Positions 32,403 to 40,833 of a stretch of 51,040 nucleotides of DNA are shown piece by piece. Position numbers and translations under genes: made by a program. Numbering within the stretch: the stretch's first letter is position 1; every line of letters begins with the position of its first letter. The notes under the pieces were generated by a model. It searched no databases, was not told the origin of the DNA, and was given only the letters and a program-made list of their open reading frames with translations. The stretch comes from Nonomuraea basaltis. Its GTDB lineage: Bacteria; Actinomycetota; Actinomycetes; Streptosporangiales; Streptosporangiaceae. The DNA is taken from positions 1-51,040 of the forward strand of contig NZ_VCJS01000083.1 in NCBI RefSeq assembly GCF_005893125.1. Direction: 5' to 3'.

Positions 32403-33545
32403 TCAAGGCTGGGCGGGCTTGCGGCGCGCCGGGCGCATCGTCACCCGCAGGCGCGAGACGTTGACCGTGTGGGGGAGCGGGCGGTGCGCCGAGAGCAGCC
32501 GCCCGGCCGGCTTGGGGCGGGCGGCGCGCAGGATGCCGCCGAGGAAGGCCGTGCCGACCGCGAGCGTCAGGTGCGCGCCGTCGCATCCCGGCCGGGCCCA
32601 CCACTCGTCCGCCGCGGTGCCGTCGAGCCAGATCTCGGGCGCGAACGTGTTCGCGTACGGCAGGCGGATGCTGCGCTGGTGCGCCGCGAGCGGCACGAGC
32701 ACGGTGGTGCCGGCGGGCAGGGTGGTGCCGTACCAGTCGGTGCCGGCGGCGGTGACCCGGGACAGCGCGGGCACCGGCGGCCACAGGCGCAGCGCCTCGC
32801 GCAGGCAGGCCCGCAGGTGCTCGGGGTCGGCGCGGGCCGCCTTGCGGTGCGCCGGGTGGGTGGCGAGGAGCGCGAGCGTCTGCATCAGCCCCGTCGCGGT
32901 CACGCCCAGCCCCATCAGCCAGAACGCCGCCTGCATGAGCCCGCGCGACTCGGCCTCCGGCGTCTCCGCGATCAGCCCGGCCAGGCTGCCCGGCTCGGCC
33001 CGGCGCAGGTGGTCGATGATCCGCGCGTCGTAGCGGCCGGAGAGGATCTCCTGGCGCCGCCTGGCCCCCCGCCTGCCCGCCCGCGTGACGCCTTCCAGCA
33101 GCCTGCTGAGCTCCTCGTCGCCGGCCGCGCCGGCGCCGTAGACGCAGCGCCTGGCCACACGCTGCCAGCGGGCGCTCAGCCGCGGATAGTCCACCACGCC
33201 GTCGGTCAGCTCCCCGGCCTCCTCGCGGGCGACCTCGATGAACGCCGGCCGCAGGACATCCGTCGGCAGGCCGAAGGGCCGCTCCTCGACGGCCGGGGTG
33301 TAGGCGTCCCGCTCCTCCGACAGCACGCGCAGGGCGTCGCGCTTGGACAGCACCAGCAGCGCCGGGCTCTTCGGGCCGCGCAGGAGCACGGGACGGCCGC
33401 CGTACCGTGCTTCGAGGTCGGCCAGCAGGGGCCACGCGCGCAGCAGGTCGCGCCTCGGGGGCACGTGCCGCGCCCCCGGCGGTACGAGGGCCGCCGTCAG
33501 GCGCAGGCTCTCCAGCGCGGTCGCCCTGGGCAGGCCCCTAGGCAC
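32403..33545 (-). CDS. Atypical cytochrome P450 with shortened heme loop
   Basis: The GTG at 33545 follows GGGAGG by six bases and gives 380 residues, as usual for this group. The K-helix ExxR is present (REALRLWPPVPALSR) as are the LPAGTTVLVPLAAHQRS and FAPEIWL regions. However, the heme loop reads WWARPGCDGAHL with Cys321: the usual Phe-x-x-Gly-x-Arg before cysteine is missing and the loop appears several residues short. The I-helix FWLMGLGVTATG also lacks the acid-threonine pair used for oxygen activation. No ferredoxin gene is nearby. It may be a diverged or non-monooxygenase P450, or catalytically dead. Confidence 0.75.
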   Translation of the reverse strand: MPRGLPRATALESLRLTAALVPPGARHVPPRRDLLRAWPLLADLEARYGGRPVLLRGPKSPALLVLSKRDALRVLSEERDAYTPAVEERPFGLPTDVLRPAFIEVAREEAGELTDGVVDYPRLSARWQRVARRCVYGAGAAGDEELSRLLEGVTRAGRRGARRRQEILSGRYDARIIDHLRRAEPGSLAGLIAETPEAESRGLMQAAFWLMGLGVTATGLMQTLALLATHPAHRKAARADPEHLRACLREALRLWPPVPALSRVTAAGTDWYGTTLPAGTTVLVPLAAHQRSIRLPYANTFAPEIWLDGTAADEWWARPGCDGAHLTLAVGTAFLGGILRAARPKPAGRLLSAHRPLPHTVNVSRLRVTMRPARRKPAQP

Positions 33546-33675
33546 GCGCGGCCTCCCGCGGCGGCATAGGAGCCCGGATCTGCCGGGCAGGGGAAGGGAG
33601 AGCGGGAAGGAAACGCATACCCACGATGTGATCGCTGTGGCACGGCGGCCGCAATCACGGGTTTCGGTCAATGGA

Positions 33676-33721
33676 ACGTTCCCGGCCACCGGATGCGCAG
33701 GCGTTCCGGTGGCCGGAACGT
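33676..33721 (-). terminator. Strong hairpin directly after the IclR gene
   Basis: The arm ACGTTCCCGGCCACCGGA (33676-33693) pairs with TCCGGTGGCCGGAACGT (33705-33721), leaving one bulged C and an 11-base loop. The stem begins at the base next to the IclR stop codon. There is no U-tract, as is common for actinobacterial terminators. Confidence 0.75.
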
Positions 33722-34513
33722 CTAGGCGCCGAGGAGCGCGGCAGAGATGGCCTGGGCGGCGCCGCGCACGGAGATGCCCAGCTTGGCCAGGGGCGCCGTG
33801 TGGGCGCGGGCGGCCACTCCCAGGGACATGCAGATCCGGCCGCCCGGGCCGAACACCGGGGCCGCCACGCAGGCCACGCCCTCGGTGAACTCCTCCTGCG
33901 CGTACGCCACCCCGTGCCGGCGCACCTGGGCCAGCTCGCGTTCGAGCGCGGCCAGACTGGTGATCGTCCGCCGCGTCATCCGCTCGAACGTGCCGCGCGC
34001 CAGCAGCTCCTCGCGCAGCTTCGGGTCGAAGGCCAGCAGCGCCTTGCCGGTCGCCGTGCAGTGCAGCGGCGCCCGGTCAATGCCGTCGGAGCGGGAGCCG
34101 GCCCGGTTGTGCCCGTACAGCCGCTCGACGTAGCGGGCCTCGAGGCCGGAGGGCACGGCCAGGTTCACCGTCTGCCGGGTGGTCTCGTACAGGTAGAGCA
34201 GGTACGGCAGCACCACCCGGCGGCTGCCCGGCACCCGGGCCCGGGTGATGCCCGCCATCGACTCCAGCAGCTCGCCCGGCAGGTAGCCGTTGCCCACGCG
34301 CCTGGCCAGCGCCCGCGAGCACAGCACGCCCAGGATCCGGTGCGCCGTCGACTTGGGCAGGCCCGTGCTGCGGCACAACTGCGCCAGGCTGACCGGACTG
34401 GCGGCCGCACTGAGCGAGAGGAGGATGTCGATCCCCCTCTCCAGGCTCCCTGGCTGCGACATCGGGCGATCGTCGGTGAGCGGTGGTGCTTGGCTGGCCG
34501 TATGCGTGAGCAT
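33722..34513 (-). CDS. IclR-family transcriptional regulator
   Basis: The 263-residue protein has the IclR winged helix (SLERGIDILLSLSAAASPVSLAQL; LPKSTAHRILGVL, in pieces) and effector domain (APLHCTATGKALLAF, GVAYAQEEFTEGVACVAAPVF in part). The ATG at 34513 was chosen because AAGGGA lies six bases before it. It lies 118 bases downstream of the CO dehydrogenase accessory gene on the same strand, ends in a strong hairpin and is followed by the atypical P450. IclR proteins sense small carboxylates or aromatics; the target here is not clear. Confidence 0.88.
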   Translation of the reverse strand: MLTHTASQAPPLTDDRPMSQPGSLERGIDILLSLSAAASPVSLAQLCRSTGLPKSTAHRILGVLCSRALARRVGNGYLPGELLESMAGITRARVPGSRRVVLPYLLYLYETTRQTVNLAVPSGLEARYVERLYGHNRAGSRSDGIDRAPLHCTATGKALLAFDPKLREELLARGTFERMTRRTITSLAALERELAQVRRHGVAYAQEEFTEGVACVAAPVFGPGGRICMSLGVAARAHTAPLAKLGISVRGAAQAISAALLGA

Positions 34514-34631
34514 CAATGTCCCTTCGCTCTCAAGAGCAAGAGGGCCCCCGGGGCGGCGGCTTGACATGTACCTTGACAATTCTTTGCGTACCCGGCTGCC
34601 GCCCCTCCGAATACCCTGGATCAGCGCGTGC

Positions 34632-35420
34632 TCATTGCCTCACTCCGTTCGGCGGCTCGGTCGCCATATGCCGTCGCAGGCCGATGAGCTCCGCATAGAT
34701 CGACACAGCCACCTCACCAGGCGTTCTGGCCCCTATGTCCAGACCCGCCGGAACGTGCACGCGCTCACCTCCCTCCACGCGAGCCAGCACCGCCGCGCCG
34801 CGCTTGCGGCTGGCGATCAGCCCGATGTACGGCACGCCCTTGGCCAGCGCGGCACGCAGGACCGGCTCCTCGGCCACGCCGTGGGAGGCGACGAGCACGG
34901 CCGAGGTGTCGGCGGCGATCGCGGTCAGCGGATCCGCGCTCGCCTCCACCTGGTAGCCCAGCGCCTGGCCCACGGCGGCGAAGGACCGGGCGATGGGGCT
35001 GTCGCCGTACACGTGGACGAGTACCGGAGGCAGCACGGCCTCCAGGAAGATCTCCAGCGTGCCGCCGGACAGGCACGGCTGGCCCACCGCGACCAGCCCC
35101 TCCTCCTCGTGCGGCTCATCGGCCTCCGGCGTGATCCGCAGCAGCACCGCCCGGCCGGTGCGCCGGAGCTCGAGCAGCCGCAGGCCCTGGGCCCGTACCG
35201 TGTCGGTGGCGCAGACCCCGCCGACGAACCCCTCGATCGTCCCGTCGGGCAGCACCAGCGCGCGGTCGCCCGCCTTCGCGCTGGTCGGCCGCTGCGCCCG
35301 CACGACGGTCGCCAGCACGTACGGCTCCCGCCCCGACCGCAACTCCGCCACCCTGGCCTGGATATCGGAGGCGGCCGGCGCCCGCCGCCGGGGCGCCGGC
35401 ATGCCGATGAACTCGTTCAC
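34632..35420 (-). CDS. XdhC/CoxF-type molybdenum enzyme maturation factor
   Basis: The 262-residue protein has the XdhC_CoxI N-terminal region (YVLATVVRAQRPTSAKAGDRALV, in pieces ATVVRAQRPTSAKAG) and a C-terminal Rossmann domain (VHVYGDSPIARSFAAVGQALGY). These proteins bind molybdenum cofactor and insert its sulfurated form into xanthine- or CO-dehydrogenase family enzymes. Its GTG at 35420 overlaps the coxL stop in GTGA with no separate ribosome binding site, so it is translationally coupled and dedicated to this CO dehydrogenase. Confidence 0.88.
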   Translation of the reverse strand: MNEFIGMPAPRRRAPAASDIQARVAELRSGREPYVLATVVRAQRPTSAKAGDRALVLPDGTIEGFVGGVCATDTVRAQGLRLLELRRTGRAVLLRITPEADEPHEEEGLVAVGQPCLSGGTLEIFLEAVLPPVLVHVYGDSPIARSFAAVGQALGYQVEASADPLTAIAADTSAVLVASHGVAEEPVLRAALAKGVPYIGLIASRKRGAAVLARVEGGERVHVPAGLDIGARTPGEVAVSIYAELIGLRRHMATEPPNGVRQ

Positions 35421-37765
35421 GGGATGGCCAGGTCGGTGCGGAACGGGTCGCCCTTGACGACGCGCCACACGTTCGCCGGGGTGAGTGGCATGTCCGCGTG
35501 CCGGATCCCGTACGGTTTGAGCGCGTCCACCACGGCGTTGACCACGGCCGCCGGGGAGCCCACGGTGGCCGACTCGCCCACGCCCTTGGCCCCGATCGGG
35601 TGCGTCGGCGACGGCGTGACGGTCTCGCCCAGCTCCCATGACGGGCACTCCATCGCGGTCGGCAGCAGGTAGTCCATGAACGACGCCCCCAGGTGGTTGC
35701 CGTCCTCGTCGAACGCCATCACCTGCATGAGCGCCATCCCGACCCCGTCGGCAAGCCCGCCGTGGATCTGCCCCTCGACGATCATGGGGTTGATCCGCAC
35801 CCCGCAGTCGTCGACCGCCACGAACCTGCGGACCTTCACCTGCCCCGTCCCCGGATCGACGTCCACCACGCAGATGTACGCGCCGAACGGATACGTGAGG
35901 TTGGGCGGGTTGTAGACCGTCACGGCGTCCAGGTGCCCCTCGACGCCCTCGGGCAGCTCCAGGTTCGAGTGGGCGGCCAGCGCGATCTCCGCCATGGACT
36001 TGCCGGTGGCCGGGTCGCCGACGACCGACCACCTGCCGTCGGCCCACTCCAGGTCGTCCGGTGAGGCCTCCAGCATGGCCGCCGCCACGATCTTGGCCCG
36101 GTCGCGGACCTTCCTGGCCACGATCGCCGTGGCGGCGCCGGAGACGGGGGTGGAGCGGGAGCCGTACGTGCCCAGGCCGAACGGCGTCTGGTCGGTGTCG
36201 CCGTGCACGACCTCGATGTCGTCGGCCGGCATGCCCAGCTCCTGCCCGACGATCTGGGCGAACGTGGTCTCGTGCCCCTGGCCCTGCGACTGGCACGAGA
36301 CCCGCAGCACCGCCTTGCCCGTCGGGTGGACGCGCAGCTCGGCGCCGTCGGCCATGCCGAGGCCGAGGATGTCCATGTGCTTGCGCGGGCCCGCGCCCAC
36401 GGCCTCGGTGAAGAAGCTGACGCCGATGCCCATCAGCTCGCCCCTGGCCCGCTTGTCGGCCTGCTCGGCGCGGAGCTTGTCGTACCCGGCCATGTCCATG
36501 GCCAGGCGCAGCGCCTTCGGGTAGTCGCCGGAGTCGTACTCCCAGCCGGTGGGGGAGTGGTAGGGGAACTGCTCCGGCTTGAGCAGGTTGCGCATCCGCA
36601 GCTCGGCGGGGTCGAGGTTGAGCTCGGCGGCCAGCACGTCGACCATGCGCTCGACCAGGTAGACGGCCTCGGTGACGCGGAAGGAGCAGGCGTAGGCGAC
36701 GCCTCCGGGGGCCTTGTTCGTGTAGACGCCGGTGACCTCGCAGTGGGCGGCCTCGATGTCGTACGAGCCGGAGAAGACGTGGAAGAAGCCGGCCGGGAAC
36801 TTGGTCGGCTGCGCGGTGCCGTTGAACGCGCCGTGGTCGGCCAGCACCTTGACCCTGATCGCCTGGATGCGGCCGTCGCGCGTCGCGGCGATCTCGCCGC
36901 GCATGTGGTAGTCGCGGGCGAAGGCGGTGCTCATCAGGTTCTCGGAGCGGTCCTCCATCCACTTGACCGGCTTGCCGGTGACGATGGAGCCGACGATCGC
37001 GCACACGTAGCCCGGATAGATCCCGACCTTTCCGCCGAAGCCGCCGCCGATGTCCGGCGAGATCACCCGGATCTTGTGCTCAGGCAGCCCGGCCACCATC
37101 GCGTACAGCGTCCGGTGGGCGTGGGGCGCCTGCGTGGGGCACCAGACGGTCAGCTTGCCGGTGACCTTGTCGAAGTCCGCGACCGCGCCGCACGTCTCCA
37201 GCGGCGCGGGGTGCACGCGCGGGTAGAGCATGTCCTGCGCGGCCGTCACCTCCGCCTGATCGAAGAGGGCGTCCGTCCGGTCCCGGTCGCCCGCCTCCCA
37301 GTCGAAGATGTGGTTGTTCGTGCGGCCCTCCAGGTCGTCCCTGATCACCGGCGCGTCCGGGTCCAGGGCCCGCCGGGCGTCGATGACCGCGTCGAGGGGG
37401 TCGTACTCGACGTCGATCAGCTCCAGCGCGTCCCGGGCCGAGTAGGCGTCCTCGGCCACCACGAACGCCACCTCCTGCCCCTGGAAGCGCACCTTGTCCG
37501 TGGCCAGCACCGCCTGCGTGTCCTGCGACAGCGTGGGCATCCAGGCCAGGTTGAGCCCCTCCAGGGTCTGCCCGGTGATCACGGCCTTGACCTTGGGGTG
37601 CGCCTCGGCCGCGCTCGTGTCGATGGAGACGATCCTGGCGTGCGCGTGCGGGCTGCGCAGCACGGCGCCGTACAGCATGCCGGGCAGCCGCACGTCGTCG
37701 GTGTAGTTGCCGCGCCCCCTGATGAACCTGGCGTCTTCCTTCCGAAGCATGCGTCCGTAGCTCAC
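35417..37765 (-). CDS. coxL: Carbon monoxide dehydrogenase large subunit, form I
   Basis: The 782-residue molybdopterin subunit oxidises CO to CO2. It carries the form I signature AYACSFR (AYxCSFR), with Cys360 the expected ligand of the Mo-S-Cu centre; form II enzymes have AYRGAGR instead. Other conserved parts are GNYTDDVRLPGMLYGAVLRSPHAHARI near the start (GMLYGAVLRSPHAHA), GGGFGGKVG, and QGQGHETTFAQI. The GTG at 37765 overlaps the coxS stop in GTGA. The M-S-L gene order matches known form I operons. Electrons would pass through the CoxS clusters and CoxM FAD to the respiratory chain. This supports scavenging of atmospheric or soil CO. Confidence 0.95.
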   Translation of the reverse strand: MSYGRMLRKEDARFIRGRGNYTDDVRLPGMLYGAVLRSPHAHARIVSIDTSAAEAHPKVKAVITGQTLEGLNLAWMPTLSQDTQAVLATDKVRFQGQEVAFVVAEDAYSARDALELIDVEYDPLDAVIDARRALDPDAPVIRDDLEGRTNNHIFDWEAGDRDRTDALFDQAEVTAAQDMLYPRVHPAPLETCGAVADFDKVTGKLTVWCPTQAPHAHRTLYAMVAGLPEHKIRVISPDIGGGFGGKVGIYPGYVCAIVGSIVTGKPVKWMEDRSENLMSTAFARDYHMRGEIAATRDGRIQAIRVKVLADHGAFNGTAQPTKFPAGFFHVFSGSYDIEAAHCEVTGVYTNKAPGGVAYACSFRVTEAVYLVERMVDVLAAELNLDPAELRMRNLLKPEQFPYHSPTGWEYDSGDYPKALRLAMDMAGYDKLRAEQADKRARGELMGIGVSFFTEAVGAGPRKHMDILGLGMADGAELRVHPTGKAVLRVSCQSQGQGHETTFAQIVGQELGMPADDIEVVHGDTDQTPFGLGTYGSRSTPVSGAATAIVARKVRDRAKIVAAAMLEASPDDLEWADGRWSVVGDPATGKSMAEIALAAHSNLELPEGVEGHLDAVTVYNPPNLTYPFGAYICVVDVDPGTGQVKVRRFVAVDDCGVRINPMIVEGQIHGGLADGVGMALMQVMAFDEDGNHLGASFMDYLLPTAMECPSWELGETVTPSPTHPIGAKGVGESATVGSPAAVVNAVVDALKPYGIRHADMPLTPANVWRVVKGDPFRTDLAIP

Positions 37766-38244
37766 TGCTTGGCCCCCTGAGAATGAGATGCCGCTTCTGC
37801 CGCCCACCGGATGGATCGGACGATGTTCTCGTAGCCGGTGCACCGGCACAGCTGGCCCGAGATGGCCTCGCGGATCTGGCCCTCGTCGGGGTCGGGGCTG
37901 CGGTCGAGCAGCCAGCGCGCGGTCAGCAGCATGCCCGGAGTGCAGAACCCGCACTGCAGCCCGTGGCACTCCACGAAGCCCTTCTGCACCGCGTCCAGCT
38001 CGCCGTCCCGCTCCAGCCCCTCGACCGTGGTCACCTCGTGGCCGTCCGCCATGACCGCCAGCACCGTGCACGACTTGACCGGCACGCCGTCGAGCTGGAC
38101 CGTGCAGACGCCGCAGTTGGAGGTGTCGCAGCCCCAGTGGGTGCCGGTCAGGCCCAGCTCGTCGCGCAGGAAGTGCACGAGCAGCAGCCTCGGCTCGACC
38201 TCTCTGGTGTACGGCTGCCCGTTCACCGAGACCGTGATCCGCAT
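37762..38244 (-). CDS. coxS: Carbon monoxide dehydrogenase small (iron-sulfur) subunit
   Basis: The 160-residue protein has both [2Fe-2S] sites of molybdenum hydroxylases: the plant-ferredoxin type in the N-terminal half (GCDTSNCGVCTV, then a later cysteine in KSCTVL) and the helical C-terminal site (LQCGFCTPG and LCRCTGYENI). It relays electrons from the Mo-Cu site to FAD. The ATG at 38244 lies one base after the coxM stop (TGA-C-ATG), and its own stop overlaps the coxL start. Confidence 0.95.
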   Translation of the reverse strand: MRITVSVNGQPYTREVEPRLLLVHFLRDELGLTGTHWGCDTSNCGVCTVQLDGVPVKSCTVLAVMADGHEVTTVEGLERDGELDAVQKGFVECHGLQCGFCTPGMLLTARWLLDRSPDPDEGQIREAISGQLCRCTGYENIVRSIRWAAEAASHSQGAKQ

Positions 38245-38245
38245 G

Positions 38246-39109
38246 TCAGATCCTCCCTGCTGCCGAGGCCAGCGCGCGCCGGGTCAGCTCGGCGGCCAGA
38301 TGGCGCTTGTAGTCGGCGGGGCCGCGCTGGTCGGCGTGCGGCTCGCAGTGCTCGGCGGCGATCCTGCCCGCCTCCGCGAACGCCTCCTCGCCGGGTTCCC
38401 GGCCTTGGAGGAAGGCTTCGGCCTCCGGGGCGCAGAAGTGCTCGGCGCCGACCGCGGTCAGCCCGATCCCCGCCTGCGCGATCACACCGTCCCGGACGGT
38501 GAGCACGGCTCCGGCCGCCGCCACCGGCCAGTCGCCGACGCGCCGCTCGACCTTCTCGTACGCGCTGCCGGTGTTCTGTGTGATCGGGGCGCGGAGCTGG
38601 ATCAAGAGTTCGTTCGGCTCGACGGCGGTCTCGTAAGGACCCTGGTGGAATTCCCTGACCGGTACGGTACGGGTGCCGCCGGGACCTTGGATGACCGCGG
38701 TCGCCCGCAACGCCGTGAACACCGCCGACAAATCCTCAGAAGGATCCCCTTGGCAGAGCGAGCCGCCAACGGTCCCCCGATTTCGTACTATTGGGTCGGC
38801 GATAACGCGCTCTGCGTCCCGAAATATCGGGAAAAGGTCGGTTGCGGGGCTGTTGTCGAGTAACTCTGCGTGCCGCACCAATGCGCCGATGGCCAGCTCG
38901 TCGCCCTCGACTTCGATCCGCCCCAGCTCAGAGGCCAGGCCGTTGATGTCGATCAACGCCTCGGGCTGGGCCAGGCGGAGCTTCATCATGGGGATGAGAC
39001 TGTGCCCACCTGCGACGATCCGGGCTTCGGGGCCGTACCGCTCCAGGAGCTCGATCGCGTGCGGGACGCTGTCGGCTCTCTCGTATTCGAACTTCGCGGG
39101 AACCTGCAT
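38246..39109 (-). CDS. coxM: Carbon monoxide dehydrogenase medium (FAD) subunit
   Basis: The 287-residue protein has the FAD-binding motifs of the family, AGGHSLIPMMKLR near residues 33-45 and NRGTVGGSLCQGDP near 109-122, and the CO dehydrogenase C-terminal domain. It accepts electrons from CoxS and passes them to quinone. It is the first gene of the coxM-S-L-xdhC operon, divergent from a LysR regulator across 82 bases. No clear ribosome binding site precedes the ATG. Confidence 0.93.
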   Translation of the reverse strand: MQVPAKFEYERADSVPHAIELLERYGPEARIVAGGHSLIPMMKLRLAQPEALIDINGLASELGRIEVEGDELAIGALVRHAELLDNSPATDLFPIFRDAERVIADPIVRNRGTVGGSLCQGDPSEDLSAVFTALRATAVIQGPGGTRTVPVREFHQGPYETAVEPNELLIQLRAPITQNTGSAYEKVERRVGDWPVAAAGAVLTVRDGVIAQAGIGLTAVGAEHFCAPEAEAFLQGREPGEEAFAEAGRIAAEHCEPHADQRGPADYKRHLAAELTRRALASAAGRI

Positions 39110-39132
39110 GACTGCACATTGCTGTTACCGAT

Positions 39133-39166
39133 TTGTCGCGACAATCCGCAAATAAGGGATTCCTTA
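39133..39166. promoter_or_regulatory. Two palindromes in the cox/lysR divergent promoter
   Basis: TTGTCGCGACAA at 39133-39144 is a perfect 12-base palindrome, and TAAGG-GATT-CCTTA at 39153-39166 has perfect 5-base arms. Both lie in the 82-base gap between coxM and the LysR gene. LysR regulators commonly bind two such adjacent sites, one for repression and one for activation. Confidence 0.6.
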
Positions 39167-39194
39167 ATGCGGGCCGGCGATCTATGAAGGGTTG

Positions 39195-40103
39195 GTGACA
39201 CTCAGCCAGCTCGGCGCGTTCGTTTTCGTCGCCCGCCTGGGATCCGTCAAGGCGGCGGCGCGCGCTCTCGGCGTCAGCGAGCCCGCGGTCTCCCAGTCGC
39301 TCGCTCAGCTCCGCAAGCACCTCGGGGACCCGCTGCTGACCCGGTCCGGCGACCGGATGGTGCTGACCGAGGGCGGGCGGCGGCTGCTGGGCATCGCCTC
39401 CCAGATGGTCGCACTGGGGGCGGAGGCCGTCGCCGCGGTGCAGCCTGGGCGCCCCTCCCGATTACACGTGGCCATGGACGCCGGGCTGGCCGAGTACGTC
39501 GCCGGGCCGCTGCTCTGCCTCTTCACGCAGCGCAAGTCGGTGGACGTCTCCACCGGTGTGGCGGCCACGGCCGAGGTGCCGCTGCTGCTGTCCAGCCGCC
39601 TGGCCGACGTCGCGCTCGGCGCGCAGGTGAGCGGGCCGGGGCTGGTGAGCCGGCCGGTGCTGCGCTGCCGCCTCGTCGTCGTCGGCGCGCCGCGCGGGCG
39701 CCGGGATCACTGGCTCGTCGGCCCCTCGGGCACCGACCCGGCCAGCGACACCAGCCGGCTGCTGCGGCTCTTACGGGTGCCGGAGTCGCAGGTGCGGGTC
39801 TTCGCGAACCAGACGGCGGCCTGGAAGGCGGCGGCCGAGGGCGCCGGCGTCGCGCCGGCCACCGCCCACCTGGTGTCCTCGGGCCTGCGCCGGGGCGAAC
39901 TGGTGGCCATCGAGACCGCCGCCACCCCGCTGCCCGCCTACTGGTACGCGACGACCCTGGAGCCCGCGAACCGGTCGGTGGCGGCGGGCACGTTCCTGGA
40001 CTTCCTGACGACGCCCGCGGCCACCCAGATCATGCGCACCCCCGAGGACGGCATCCCCCGCAGTCGCTTCCGCCCTCCGATCCACGTCTCCATCTGGAGC
40101 TGA
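39195..40103 (+). CDS. LysR-family regulator, probable activator of the cox operon
   Basis: The 302-residue protein has the LysR helix-turn-helix (GSVKAAARALGVSEPAVSQSLAQL, in pieces AARALGVSEPAVSQS) and a periplasmic-binding-like effector domain. GTG at 39195 (GAAGGG just upstream) or TTG at 39192 could start it. It is divergent from coxM. In mycobacteria the LysR protein CutR, encoded beside the CO dehydrogenase genes, is required for their expression, which is a good precedent. Confidence 0.85.
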   Translation: MTLSQLGAFVFVARLGSVKAAARALGVSEPAVSQSLAQLRKHLGDPLLTRSGDRMVLTEGGRRLLGIASQMVALGAEAVAAVQPGRPSRLHVAMDAGLAEYVAGPLLCLFTQRKSVDVSTGVAATAEVPLLLSSRLADVALGAQVSGPGLVSRPVLRCRLVVVGAPRGRRDHWLVGPSGTDPASDTSRLLRLLRVPESQVRVFANQTAAWKAAAEGAGVAPATAHLVSSGLRRGELVAIETAATPLPAYWYATTLEPANRSVAAGTFLDFLTTPAATQIMRTPEDGIPRSRFRPPIHVSIWS

Positions 40104-40115
40104 CATCGGCGTCGC

Positions 40116-40179
40116 AGGCGCGGGTCAGCGGAGGGCGGCGGCCTCGGAGGCGCGGGTCAGCGGAGGGCGGCGGCCTCGG
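40116..40179. repeat. Perfect 32-bp tandem duplication at the 3' end of eda
   Basis: The 32 bases 40116-40147 are repeated without change at 40148-40179 (unit beginning AGGCGCGGGTCAGCGG). The right-hand copy contains the last codons and stop of eda (stop at 40157-40159), and the left-hand copy is the same sequence placed after the stop. Confidence 0.95.
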
Positions 40180-40768
40180 AGGCGAGCTTCTCCACGCGAG
40201 CCCAGTCGCCCGCCGCCATGGCGTCCGCCGGGGTCAGCCACGTGCCGCCGACGCAGCCCACGTTCGGCAGCGCGAGGTAGTCGGGCGCGGTGTTCACGCG
40301 GATGCCGCCCGTCGGGCAGAAGCGGACGTCGGGCAGCGGTCCCGCCATCGCCTTGAGGTAGGGGACGCCGCCCGCCGCCTCCGCGGGGAAGAACTTCAGC
40401 TCCTTGATCCCCCGCTCGACGAGCGCCATCACCTCCGACACGGTCGCGGCCCCCGGCAGGTACGGGACCCCGCTCGAGTCCAGCGCCTCGACCAGCGACA
40501 GGGTCGTGCCCGGCGAGACCAGGAACCTCGCCCCCGCCGCCACGGACGCCGAAATGTCGTCTGTGGTCCGGATCGTCCCCGCGCCCACGGTGGCCTCGGG
40601 CACCTCGTCGGCGATCCTGGCGATGGCCTCGCGCGCGGCCGGCGTGCGCAGCGTCACCTCGATGACCGGCAGCCCTCCGGCGACCAGCGCCCGGGCCAGC
40701 GGCACGGCAGTCTCCGCGTCCTCGATCACCACGACAGGGATCACAGGGGCGAGATCGAGCAAGCTCAT
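40157..40768 (-). CDS. eda: 2-dehydro-3-deoxy-6-phosphogluconate aldolase
   Basis: The 203-residue class I aldolase carries IEVTLRTPAAREAI with the catalytic glutamate, GAGTIRT, FLVSPGT and the Schiff-base lysine in KELKFFPAEAAGG. It splits KDPG to pyruvate and glyceraldehyde-3-phosphate, the last step of the Entner-Doudoroff pathway. It is the fourth gene of zwf-edd-glk-eda, with GAGGAGATAG upstream of the ATG at 40768. Its stop codon lies within a recent 32-base duplication. Confidence 0.93.
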   Translation of the reverse strand: MSLLDLAPVIPVVVIEDAETAVPLARALVAGGLPVIEVTLRTPAAREAIARIADEVPEATVGAGTIRTTDDISASVAAGARFLVSPGTTLSLVEALDSSGVPYLPGAATVSEVMALVERGIKELKFFPAEAAGGVPYLKAMAGPLPDVRFCPTGGIRVNTAPDYLALPNVGCVGGTWLTPADAMAAGDWARVEKLASEAAALR

Positions 40769-40833
40769 GCGTTCTATCTCCTCATCGGCCCGTCGGAGGC
40801 CGTCTAGTTCCGGACGCGCGGCCGGCGCCGTTG

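Noticed and set aside
34632..37004. A 790-codon frame joining xdhC to the region antisense-free of coxL
   Set aside because: Only its last 262 codons are real (xdhC from 35420); the first part is an alternative frame of coxL without any domain.
35417..37765. Form II CoxL-like hydroxylase of unknown substrate
   Set aside because: Form II has AYRGAGR; this protein has AYACSFR, the form I signature.
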